NCBI GenBank assembly: GCA_964451955.1
Contig: CAYVKG010000028.1
Coordinates: 1-49,355 of the forward strand
Origin: JAPLNB01 sp964451955
GTDB lineage: Bacteria > Planctomycetota > Phycisphaerae > Tepidisphaerales > Tepidisphaeraceae
Direction of reading: 5' to 3'
Length of the DNA: 49,355 nt
Of this stretch, positions 35,109 through 42,917 are shown one piece after another (within the stretch, counting starts at the first letter, position 1; each line of letters starts with the position of its first letter). Position numbers and translations under genes: made by a program. The notes under the pieces are model-generated. The model saw only the letters and a program-made list of their open reading frames with translations. It did no database searches and was not told the DNA's origin.

Positions 35109-37745
35109 TCACCGCCCGTCGTTCGTCTCTGCCGGCGGATCAGGTTCTTGACGAGCATCCGAATTGGCTGAACCCGCGTCCTCGGCGTCAATCTCCGCCA
35201 TCGCCACCAGCCGGTCACCGTCATCCACTCGAATCAGGCGAACGCCGGCGGCGCCGCGACCGGTCTCACGGATCTCCGAAACCGGCGTCCGTATCAGAAT
35301 GCCCTTCTCCGTAATCAGCATCACCTCGTCCGTGTCGCCAACCAGCGTCATGCCCACCACATCCCCATTACGCTCATTCGTGTCAATGTTGATCACCCCT
35401 CGCGTGCCCCGCCCTTTCACCGGGTAATCTTCCAGGGGCGTCCGCTTCCCGAACCCGTTCACGCACGCCGTCAGCACCTTCCCCGCCGAATTGTCCCCAT
35501 TCGGAACAACAATCATCGAGACAACTTCATCTCCCTCTCGCTTGAAGCGCGCCCCGGTTACTCCGCCCGCAGGTCGGCCCATCGCCCGAACGTCCGATTC
35601 CTCAAATCGGATCGCCAGCCCGCTCTTCGTCCCAAGCATCACGTGGTCCTTGCCACTCGTCAGTTCAACCCCAATCAGCGAGTCCCCGTCCTCCAACCCT
35701 ATGGCAATGATCCCGCTCTGCCGAATGTTGGCGTACGCCGACAACGCCGTCTTCTTCACCACCCCCTTCGCCGTCGCAAACATCAAAAACCGCTCTTCCT
35801 GGTTGAAATCCTTGATCGCCAGCACGTTCGCGATCTTCTCGCCTTCCTGAAACTGCAGAAGATTCGCGATCGATCGACCCGCACTCGTGCGAGACATCTC
35901 CGGAATATCAAACACCCGTTGCGCATACACCCGTCCCTGACTCGTAAAAAACAACAGGTGATCGTGCGTGTTCGCCACAAACAGGTGCTCCACGAAGTCC
36001 CCCTCACGCGACTCCGTGCCTTTGACCCCTCGCCCACCCCGACCTTGCGAACGATACGTGTCCACCGGAAGCCGCTTCACATACCCGCCATGTGAAACCG
36101 TCACCACAACGTCTTCCGGCGCGATCAGACTCTCCATGTTCAGGTCCGACACGCTCCCGCTGATCTCCGTCCGCCGATCGTCCCCATACTTGTCCCTCAA
36201 CTCGTATACGTCCTCCCGAATTATGTCCAGCAGTTCCGATTCCGAGCCCAGAATCGTCTGATACCCCTCGATTTCCTCCGCCACCGCCTTCAGGTCCCCC
36301 ACCAGCTTCTCCAACTCCAGCCCAACAAGCTGAATCAACTGCAGCCGACCAATCGCCTCCGCCTGCGGCTGCGTCAGCCTCACCGGCCTCTGCTGGCCAG
36401 GATCGTTCGGAAACACCCCCCCCTCGTACGAAAGGTACTTCCCGGGTACAAGCGTTGCGAAACGCTCCGTGGCGGATTTGACAACAATGTGAAAGGCCCT
36501 CGCTCGCAGCTTCCCGATGGCCTCTTCTCGCGTCTTGCTCGACCGAATCAGCCGAACCACTTCATCAATGTCGCACACCGCGTAAACCAACCCCTCCAGT
36601 ATGTGCTCTCGCTGCTGCGCTTTCTTCAAAAGGTGCCGCGTGCGCCGCGTAATCACCTCTTTCCGGTGATCCACAAAATGCTCGATCAACTCCTTTAGCC
36701 CCATCGTACGCGGCTGCCGGTTCACCAACGCAATGTTGATCATCGAAACCGTAATCTGACACGGCGTGTACTCGTAAAGCTGATTGATGATGATGTTCGG
36801 ATCCGCGTCCCGCTTCAGATCCACCACAATCCGACACTTGTGCTCACGACCACTGTGATCGTTGACGTCCGCGATGTCCTTGATCACATCGTTCTTCACG
36901 CAGTCCGCTATCGCTTCCACGATCGTCTTGCGAATGATCCCGTACGGAACCTCCTCAATCACCACAAGGTCCCGCCCATTCTTCTGCGGCTCAACCTTGA
37001 TCTTCGCCCGCAGCGTCAGCCGCCCTCGACCGGTCTTGTACCCTTCGATAATCCCGTCCCGGCCACAAATAATGCCCCCCGTCGGAAAGTCCGGACCCGG
37101 AACAACCTGCAGCAGGTCTGACAACGAACATTCCGGCTCGTCAATCACCTTGATGATCGCATCACAAATCTCTCGCAGATTGTGCGGCAGCAGATTGCAC
37201 GCCATCCCCACCGCAATCCCCGTCGAACCGTTCACCAGCAGGTTCGGAAACTTCGCCGGCAGCACCGTCGGTTCCTGCAGACGCTCATCGTAGTTCGGCT
37301 GAAAATCGACCGTCTCCAGGTTCAGGTCCGCCATCATCTCCGTCGTTACCGCCGTCATCCGCGCTTCGGTGTATCGCATCGCCGCCGGCGGATCCCCGTC
37401 ATTCGACCCGAAGTTGCCCTGACCATCCACCAGCGGATACCGCATCGACCAGTCCTGCGCCATCCGAACCAGCGTCGGATAGATCACCGCCTCGCCGTGG
37501 GGATGGTAGTTGCCCGACGTGTCGCCCGAAATCTTGGCGCACTTGATGTGCTTCGTACGCGGGCCAAGATTCAGATCATTCATCGCAACCAGAATTCGCC
37601 GCTGCGACGGCTTCAAACCGTCGCGAACGTCAGGCAACGCCCGGTCCATGATCGTGGACATGGCGTACGTCAGATAGCTGTCCTGCATCTCCCGCTCAAT
37701 CCGGAGATCTTCTATCCGGTCAATGGGAGGGGTCGTTTCAGACAT
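35109..37745 (-). CDS. gyrA: DNA gyrase subunit A
   Basis: An 878-residue type IIA topoisomerase subunit that breaks and rejoins DNA during negative supercoiling. The catalytic Tyr125 lies in PAAMRYTEARM. The N-terminal YLTYAMSTIMDRALPDVRDG and GNYHPHGEAVIYPTLVRM are intact. The C-terminal pinwheel has six repeats, and the GyrA box reads SQGRGGRG instead of QRRGGKG. At the quinolone-contact positions it has Ala86 and Pro90, where E. coli has Ser83 and Asp87. The tail is acidic (EIDAEDAGSAN). AGGA lies upstream of ATG 37745. It is monocistronic, with no gyrB nearby. Confidence 0.96.
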   Translation of the reverse strand: MSETTPPIDRIEDLRIEREMQDSYLTYAMSTIMDRALPDVRDGLKPSQRRILVAMNDLNLGPRTKHIKCAKISGDTSGNYHPHGEAVIYPTLVRMAQDWSMRYPLVDGQGNFGSNDGDPPAAMRYTEARMTAVTTEMMADLNLETVDFQPNYDERLQEPTVLPAKFPNLLVNGSTGIAVGMACNLLPHNLREICDAIIKVIDEPECSLSDLLQVVPGPDFPTGGIICGRDGIIEGYKTGRGRLTLRAKIKVEPQKNGRDLVVIEEVPYGIIRKTIVEAIADCVKNDVIKDIADVNDHSGREHKCRIVVDLKRDADPNIIINQLYEYTPCQITVSMINIALVNRQPRTMGLKELIEHFVDHRKEVITRRTRHLLKKAQQREHILEGLVYAVCDIDEVVRLIRSSKTREEAIGKLRARAFHIVVKSATERFATLVPGKYLSYEGGVFPNDPGQQRPVRLTQPQAEAIGRLQLIQLVGLELEKLVGDLKAVAEEIEGYQTILGSESELLDIIREDVYELRDKYGDDRRTEISGSVSDLNMESLIAPEDVVVTVSHGGYVKRLPVDTYRSQGRGGRGVKGTESREGDFVEHLFVANTHDHLLFFTSQGRVYAQRVFDIPEMSRTSAGRSIANLLQFQEGEKIANVLAIKDFNQEERFLMFATAKGVVKKTALSAYANIRQSGIIAIGLEDGDSLIGVELTSGKDHVMLGTKSGLAIRFEESDVRAMGRPAGGVTGARFKREGDEVVSMIVVPNGDNSAGKVLTACVNGFGKRTPLEDYPVKGRGTRGVINIDTNERNGDVVGMTLVGDTDEVMLITEKGILIRTPVSEIRETGRGAAGVRLIRVDDGDRLVAMAEIDAEDAGSANSDARQEPDPPAETNDGR

Positions 37746-37863
37746 AGTTCCTGTCTCTATCTTGCTAAATCAGCGCAAACCCGCCAGAGCCTTTCAGATA
37801 CCGGCCCGCACGCCTGATCCCACAGCCTGCTGCGCGATCCAAGCCGGTACAACGAGAACCTCA

Positions 37864-37869
37864 ATTATA
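37864..37869 (-). promoter_or_regulatory. -10 box likely driving gyrA
   Basis: The minus strand reads TATAAT here, 119 bases before the gyrA start. A weak -35 (TTAGAT) lies 18 bases further up. The leader would be about 110 bases, long enough for control, but I see no clear structure in it. Confidence 0.45.
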
Positions 37870-38000
37870 CTCGGAATCCCCGGGGAAATCTAACAGCACA
37901 AACATCCCGCACAACGGCAGTTACGACCTCAATCGGGCCGCCACACCCCCCCAGTCGCCCCCCCCGGTGGGTCAACGCGCAACACTTCAACCTGCCCGTC

Positions 38001-38028
38001 TGGACAACCACACGACCTCCATTACACT
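38001..38028 (+). promoter_or_regulatory. Leaderless-type promoter of the HAD phosphatase gene
   Basis: TGGACA (38001-38006) and TACACT (38023-38028) are 16 bases apart. Only nine bases separate the -10 box from the GTG at 38038, so transcription should begin at or within two bases of the start codon. No Shine-Dalgarno is present. The segment ATTACACTGCCCC resembles ATTAAACTGCCCC before the gene at 45409. Confidence 0.6.
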
Positions 38029-38037
38029 GCCCCCCCT

Positions 38038-38823
38038 GTGCCATTCGACTTCTCACAATTTGACGCCGTCCTCCTCGACCTCGACGGAACCATCTACCAT
38101 GAAGAACGCGCCCTCCTCGGCGCAGCCGAACTCGTCTTGCGACTCCAACAAGAAGCTCGCCCCTACGCTTGCCTCTCCAATAGCACCGCCAGCCCCTCTC
38201 AAATCAGCCAACGACTCAAACGCATGGGCATGAATGTCTCCCCCGAACACGTCTTCCCGGCAACTGAAGCCGCTGCAACCTACGTCATCGAAAAATACCG
38301 CCGCCCACGCGTCTTCAACCTCGCAACCACCGGAATACAGGAACTCCTCGACGAAAAAGTCGATTGGGTGGATCTGCCAACTGCCCCGTGCGACGCCGTC
38401 ATCGTCGGCTGCCCCTCAAATGTGTATGCCACCGAAGATCGCCAACGCACCGCGCTCATCCTGCTCCGACAAGGCGCTGAATTGGTCGGCATCTGCGCCG
38501 ATCGCGTCTTCCCCAGCCCACGCGGACTCGAATTCGGCTGCGGAGCCTTCTGCCAATTGCTCGCATACGCCGCCAACGCTACCCCCGTCTTCTGCGGAAA
38601 GCCCGAGCGGAAATTCTTCCTCGAATTGTGCCATAAACTCCGCGTCCAACCCTCCCGGTGCGTCCTCATCGGCGATAACCTCGAATCCGATGTCGCCGGA
38701 GGCAAACGCGTCGGAATGAAGACCATCCTCACCTTGACCGGTGTCGCCACCCAACACGAACTGCAGGCCCTCTCCCCAGCCCAGAAGCCGGATTGGGTCG
38801 TCCCCGACTTGACCCAACTCTAA
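38038..38823 (+). CDS. HAD-superfamily phosphatase, NagD/class IIA type
   Basis: A 261-residue hydrolase. The catalytic motif DLDGT carries Asp14 and Asp16 in LLDLDGTIYH. CLSNSTASPSQISQRL gives the motif II Ser/Thr. A class IIA cap domain follows, with VIVGCPSN-like strands. CGKPERKFF holds the motif III Lys, and GDNLESDVAGGKRVGM the motif IV acids. Such enzymes dephosphorylate small metabolites such as glycerol phosphate, nucleotides or phosphoglycolate. GTG 38038 is used because the motif sits at the expected distance and a leaderless promoter ends just before it. It converges with miaA. Confidence 0.9.
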   Translation: MPFDFSQFDAVLLDLDGTIYHEERALLGAAELVLRLQQEARPYACLSNSTASPSQISQRLKRMGMNVSPEHVFPATEAAATYVIEKYRRPRVFNLATTGIQELLDEKVDWVDLPTAPCDAVIVGCPSNVYATEDRQRTALILLRQGAELVGICADRVFPSPRGLEFGCGAFCQLLAYAANATPVFCGKPERKFFLELCHKLRVQPSRCVLIGDNLESDVAGGKRVGMKTILTLTGVATQHELQALSPAQKPDWVVPDLTQL

Positions 38824-38833
38824 GAACGCCTCC

Positions 38834-39751
38834 TCACGTCTCGCTCGACCTCCGCCATTCTTCGGTGATCCGCTCAACCTGCGCCGCCAACGGCTGCTCC
38901 CCGTCCAGCCACTGCACGTTCGCAAAACGCCTGAACCACTTCATCTGCCGCCTCGCCAGTTGACGCGTCCCGATCTTGATTCGTTCCACCGCCTCCTCCA
39001 GCGAACAACGCCCTTCAATATGCTCAATCAGCTCCCGATAACCCGTCGCTTCCGCCGCCGTCGGCGATAACCGGCCGTACGTCCTCACAAGGTGCCGAAC
39101 CTCCTCCACCCACCCCGCCGCGATCATCGCCTTCGTTCGCGCATTGATCCGCCGATTCAGCGCCTCACGATCCCATTGCAGCCCAAACCACACGGCTTCA
39201 TGCCTCGCTCGCGGCGACGCCCATTCCCTCTGCCACCATGAAATCGGTCGCCCCGTCAACAACTGAACCTCCAACGCCCGCACAACTCGCTTCGTGTCGT
39301 TCACGTGAATCCGCGCGCCGGCCGCCGGATCCACACGCTCCAGCCAGGCGTGCAACGCCTCGTTCGACATCGCACCCAAACGCGATCGAAGCTCACGATC
39401 CGCTGACGGCCCTTCAAATAAACCCTCAAATAGCGACTTGTAATACAACGGCGTCCCTCCTGTCGCGATCAGGCAACAAGCCGACCCCCTGATCACCGCG
39501 TCCGCCAACGCCACAAAACGCGCCACGGTAAATGACTCATTCGGATACACTACATCAATCAAGTGATGGCGTACCGCCGCCTGCTCCCCTTGCGTCGGTT
39601 TCGCCGTCCCGATGTCCATCTCACGGTATACCTGCATCGAGTCGATCGACAAAATCTCCCCGCCGTGCCGGCTGGCAAGCTCCAACGCCACCTCCGACTT
39701 GCCAGATGCCGTCGGCCCGATAATCACCAGCATTTTCCGCTTCGCTGCCAT
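38834..39751 (-). CDS. miaA: tRNA dimethylallyltransferase
   Basis: A 305-residue enzyme that adds the dimethylallyl group to A37 of tRNAs reading UNN codons. It has the P-loop GPTASGKSEVALELA, DSMQVYREMDIGTAKP, RHHLIDVV, ATGGTPLYYKSLFEGLFEG, and the tRNA-binding RIKIGTRQLARRQMKWFR near the C terminus. ATG 39751 has GGGG seven bases upstream; the frame continues to a TTG at 39769. Length is normal. No miaB or hfq adjoins it. Confidence 0.96.
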   Translation of the reverse strand: MAAKRKMLVIIGPTASGKSEVALELASRHGGEILSIDSMQVYREMDIGTAKPTQGEQAAVRHHLIDVVYPNESFTVARFVALADAVIRGSACCLIATGGTPLYYKSLFEGLFEGPSADRELRSRLGAMSNEALHAWLERVDPAAGARIHVNDTKRVVRALEVQLLTGRPISWWQREWASPRARHEAVWFGLQWDREALNRRINARTKAMIAAGWVEEVRHLVRTYGRLSPTAAEATGYRELIEHIEGRCSLEEAVERIKIGTRQLARRQMKWFRRFANVQWLDGEQPLAAQVERITEEWRRSSET

Positions 39752-39842
39752 CAAATACCCCGACTGCAAAAATGGCAGCCGGAAAAGTCAAATCCCCTCT
39801 CCGTAACTCAATGCAAAACAACAGATTATTGTCTCGCCGGTT

Positions 39843-39859
39843 TTGGCACGACTTTTGTA
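39843..39859 (+). promoter_or_regulatory. Sigma-54 (-24/-12) promoter before hsp20
   Basis: TTGGCACG-ACTT-TTGTA matches the sigma-54 consensus TTGGCACG-N4-TTGCA at every conserved position except C to T in the -12 dinucleotide. Spacing between the -24 GG and the -12 element is exact. The hsp20 start codon is 43 bases further on, with its ribosome-binding site between. No CIRCE (HrcA) inverted repeat is seen. Confidence 0.6.
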
Positions 39860-39902
39860 CCAGCATACGGCGAGGTCAAACGAAATGAAAGGAGTGAAGA
39901 TT

Positions 39903-40349
39903 ATGACATTGCCAACACGCGTTGTTCGTTCCATGGGCATTGACCCCTTCGAAGCCATGCACCGCGAATTCGATTCCGTCCTCCGAGGGCTTTTCGGGTC
40001 CCAAACCAACGGCTCCCAGAGACTCGCCCCCTATGCCGTCGATGTCCGCGAGGACGCCGACCATATCTACGTCGAGGCCGACCTCCCAGGCTACAAGAAA
40101 GACGATGTCGAGATCACCCTCGAAAACCAGACCCTCACCATCTCCGCCGAGAAGCACGAACAGAAAACCCAGGAACAGAAAGGCGAGTACCTCCTCAACG
40201 AGCGCCGATATGACCGCTTCATGAGAAGCTTCACACTACCCCCAACCGTCGATGAGAAAAAAGTCGATGCCACCCTCAACGACGGCGTATTGAGCATCAC
40301 ACTCAATAAACGCGAAGAGACCAAGCCCCGAAAGATCCAGGTCACCTGA
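39903..40349 (+). CDS. Small heat-shock protein, Hsp20/alpha-crystallin family
   Basis: A 148-residue ATP-independent holdase chaperone that binds unfolding proteins in the cytoplasm. The alpha-crystallin domain runs from about residue 45 (APYAVDVREDADHIYVEADLPG) through DDVEITLENQTLTISAE and ends with the family signature LNDGVLSITLNK. The C terminus RKIQVT provides an I-x-V variant of the I-x-I oligomer motif. AAGGAG eight bases before ATG 39903 fixes the start. A sigma-54-like promoter precedes it and a strong terminator follows, so it is a single-gene unit likely induced by stress. Confidence 0.95.
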   Translation: MTLPTRVVRSMGIDPFEAMHREFDSVLRGLFGSQTNGSQRLAPYAVDVREDADHIYVEADLPGYKKDDVEITLENQTLTISAEKHEQKTQEQKGEYLLNERRYDRFMRSFTLPPTVDEKKVDATLNDGVLSITLNKREETKPRKIQVT

Positions 40350-40377
40350 CCCGCGCCCCGACATCCCCTCTACATGC

Positions 40378-40409
40378 GGAGGCGGCTTCCAGCCGCCTCC
40401 CTTCTTTCT
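40378..40409 (+). terminator. Intrinsic terminator of hsp20
   Basis: A 9-bp perfect stem GGAGGCGGC / GCCGCCTCC with a 5-base loop TTCCA is followed by CTTCTTTCT. It overlaps the stop codon of the converging queG gene by two bases. Confidence 0.85.
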
Positions 40410-41352
40410 ACCCGACGTTCCTCCTCACAATCGCCGCATTACGCTTCAGCATCCCCAGCTTCACACGCTTCATCGCCGAACCGCCAAGCCTCGTCCGATA
40501 CGTCTCCTCCGTCCATCCCTCCACCTCGCCAACATCCAGACATCCCGCCACAAATCGAGGCTCAAACCCCGCCTCCCTCCCCTCCGAAACTCCCCGGTTG
40601 TGCGGACACACCTCCTGGCAAATGTCACACCCGTATAGCCAGCTGCCCATCCCCTTCTGCAAATCACCCGAAATCTCCCCCCGATGCTCAATCGTCAGAT
40701 ACGAAACACACCGCCGGGCATCCAGTTGGTACGGAGACGTGATCGCGCCCGTCGGGCAAGCGTCAATACAACGGGTGCACGTCCCGCAATGATCCGTCGC
40801 CGACTCATCCGCCGGCAACGGCAGCGTCGTGATCACCTCGCCCAACACCAACCACGAGCCCACCCCGGCGCGGATGATGCACGAGTTCTTCCCAAACCAG
40901 CCAATCCCAGCCCGCGCCGCCAACTCCTTCTCCATCACCGGCGCCGTATCCACCGCCACCCGAGTCTGCGCCCCGGGCCATCGCAATCGAATGTGGTCGG
41001 CCAACGCATGCAGACGCGGCTTGAAAATGTCATGGTAATCGTCCCCCATCGCATACCGCGCAATCCGACCCGCCACAACTCCCCCATCGCATGCATCACC
41101 CCGAAATGCCCGGTAATAGTTCATCGCAACGCACACCACCGATTGCGCACCGGGCAAGTACTCCCCAACGTCCGTGCGATCCGAAAAACGCGACCCGAGA
41201 TACCCCATGCCCCCCCCACGCCCCGCATCCAGCCATGCGCGAAAATAGTCCCGATATCGCGACCGACCCGCACCACAAATCCCCACCAAATCAAATCCGA
41301 GTTCCTTCGCCCTTAACTTGATCTCCGTCGCTGTCTGCTTCAGGTCCATCAT
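40408..41352 (-). CDS. queG: Epoxyqueuosine reductase, short form
   Basis: This cobalamin- and iron-sulfur-dependent enzyme performs the last step of queuosine synthesis in tRNA. Visible are AKELGFDLVGICGAG at the N terminus, YARYAMGDDYH-like (ARYAMGDDYHD) for cobalamin binding, and KELAARAGIGWFGKNS. The two 4Fe-4S motifs are CGTCTRCIDACPTGAI and CDICQEVCPHN. It is 314 residues long and ends just after LKRNAAIVRRNVG, so it lacks the C-terminal HEAT-like region of ~380-residue enzymes. The start is either ATG 41352, five bases after the MATE stop, or ATG 41379. It is cotranscribed with the MATE gene. Confidence 0.92.
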   Translation of the reverse strand: MMDLKQTATEIKLRAKELGFDLVGICGAGRSRYRDYFRAWLDAGRGGGMGYLGSRFSDRTDVGEYLPGAQSVVCVAMNYYRAFRGDACDGGVVAGRIARYAMGDDYHDIFKPRLHALADHIRLRWPGAQTRVAVDTAPVMEKELAARAGIGWFGKNSCIIRAGVGSWLVLGEVITTLPLPADESATDHCGTCTRCIDACPTGAITSPYQLDARRCVSYLTIEHRGEISGDLQKGMGSWLYGCDICQEVCPHNRGVSEGREAGFEPRFVAGCLDVGEVEGWTEETYRTRLGGSAMKRVKLGMLKRNAAIVRRNVG

Positions 41353-41357
41353 TCCGA

Positions 41358-42764
41358 CTACACCCGTATCAAACGCCATTTCCCCTGCAGAAACCGGCCA
41401 TACATCAAAACGCCCCGACAAAATAACTCAATGCTCAATACCACCCACACCGCCGAGAGCGACCCCCCCAGTACTCGAGCCACAAAAACCACTCCCAGAA
41501 AACGAATGAAGAAAATCCCAAGAAGATTGAGAATCATCACCGCCAGCGTGTCGCCGGCGCCCCGAAGAGCGCCCGAAAAAACGATCGCCGCCCCAAAGCC
41601 CGCCTGGATGAAACCCGTTATGAACAAACACCTCGCCGTCAGCTCAATCACCGCCGGGTCCGGCGACATCCCTCGCGCCATCACTCGCCCCCAGAATATG
41701 AACAATACCCCGCATAACGTCATGAACCCGCCACCAACGGCAAAACTCAAATGCGCGCATCGCGAAGCACGATGCGGATTCTTCGCCCCAAGACTCTGCC
41801 CAACAAGAGTGGCCGCCGCCGTCGCCACCGCAAAGCCCGCCATATACGAAAGCGCCTCGATCCGAATCGCATTGTTGTGCGCCGTCGGTATGATGTTCGT
41901 CGCGTCCATCCGGTTGATCTCGTGCAAAACCCCGAACTGCGCGATCCACACCAGAAAACTCTCCACCCCGGATGGAACCCCAATCCGCAACATCCGCTTC
42001 AACGTCAGCCAGTGCGGCCGCATCCGATGTAAATGAAGACGCACCCCGCCACGACCCGCCAACAACACCACAAACAGCAGAATGCCACCGGATATGTACG
42101 CAATCACCGTCCCCAGCGCAATCCCACTGAATCCCATCTCCGGAAAACCAAACGCTCCTCGAGTCAGACCATACGTGAAAAATATGTTCACCAGGTCCAC
42201 AAAGATCATCGACAACGCCGGCGTCAACGTGTCCCCCGCGCCCCGCAAACACGAGTTCGCGACGAACATCAGCGTCGAAAACGGCACCGACCACACCAGC
42301 ATGTGAAGATACTCCGACGCCAATCGCGGCGCACCGCCCTCCAGACCCGTCATCGCGATCAGCCAACCATTCAATGCGTACATCCCCCAGCCTACACCCA
42401 ACCCCAACAGCACCGCCGCACTGATCGCTTGCCCACACACCGAGTTCGCCAACGAGCGGTGCCTCGCACCCTTCGCCCGAGAAATCAACGCCGTCGCCCC
42501 CGTTCCGATCGACGAGATGATCAGCCCAATAAACCACAGAAAATACGATATCGTCCCCACCGCCGACGCCGCCTCCGCTGCGCTCCGAGGCAGGTGGTTC
42601 GCCATGTACGTGTCCGTCAGCCCCACCACGATGTGAAACGTGTGCTCCGCCAGCACCGGCATCGTCAGCAACAGAATCTGCCTCAGCAGCACGCCGTTTG
42701 ACTCCACCGGCAACTCGCCTTCGACTCCGGTTCGCAATCCGCTTTGTGAACACGCTGCGTCCAT
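41358..42764 (-). CDS. MATE-family efflux transporter (NorM/DinF-like)
   Basis: A 468-residue inner-membrane antiporter with twelve hydrophobic helices in two homologous halves. The MATE pattern is seen in LLTMPVLAEHTFHIVVGLTDTYM at helix 1, NSCLRGAGDTLTPALSMI in the first half and FSGALRGAGDTLAVMILNL in the second. Such proteins export cationic drugs or metabolites using Na+ or H+ gradients. ATG 42764 is used with a weak CAGG upstream. It is first in a two-gene unit with queG. The substrate is unknown. Confidence 0.93.
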   Translation of the reverse strand: MDAACSQSGLRTGVEGELPVESNGVLLRQILLLTMPVLAEHTFHIVVGLTDTYMANHLPRSAAEAASAVGTISYFLWFIGLIISSIGTGATALISRAKGARHRSLANSVCGQAISAAVLLGLGVGWGMYALNGWLIAMTGLEGGAPRLASEYLHMLVWSVPFSTLMFVANSCLRGAGDTLTPALSMIFVDLVNIFFTYGLTRGAFGFPEMGFSGIALGTVIAYISGGILLFVVLLAGRGGVRLHLHRMRPHWLTLKRMLRIGVPSGVESFLVWIAQFGVLHEINRMDATNIIPTAHNNAIRIEALSYMAGFAVATAAATLVGQSLGAKNPHRASRCAHLSFAVGGGFMTLCGVLFIFWGRVMARGMSPDPAVIELTARCLFITGFIQAGFGAAIVFSGALRGAGDTLAVMILNLLGIFFIRFLGVVFVARVLGGSLSAVWVVLSIELFCRGVLMYGRFLQGKWRLIRV

Positions 42765-42854
42765 GTGCCTGATACTGCTCTGGATGCCCCTTCGGTTCCG
42801 ACTTCACCAGGTCTCAACGCCCAGCCACACCGAAGCCCCACCGCCAAACAGCCC

Positions 42855-42891
42855 AAAAAAAAGAGGCCTCCGCGCCGACGGTCTGGAGGCC
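42855..42891 (-). terminator. Intrinsic terminator of the exported HEAT-like gene
   Basis: On the minus strand GGCCTCC and GGAGGCC form a 7-bp stem around a 13-base loop, followed by TC and eight T residues. It lies 27 bases after the stop of the leftward gene at 42918 and isolates it from the MATE operon. Confidence 0.9.
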
Positions 42892-42917
42892 GTGGTCTGC
42901 CAAAATCGCTGCCTCTG

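Noticed and set aside
41644..42807. 387-codon frame within the MATE gene, same strand
   Set aside because: It is Gly/Asp/Val-rich shadow coding, while the MATE frame shows twelve helices and duplicated family motifs.
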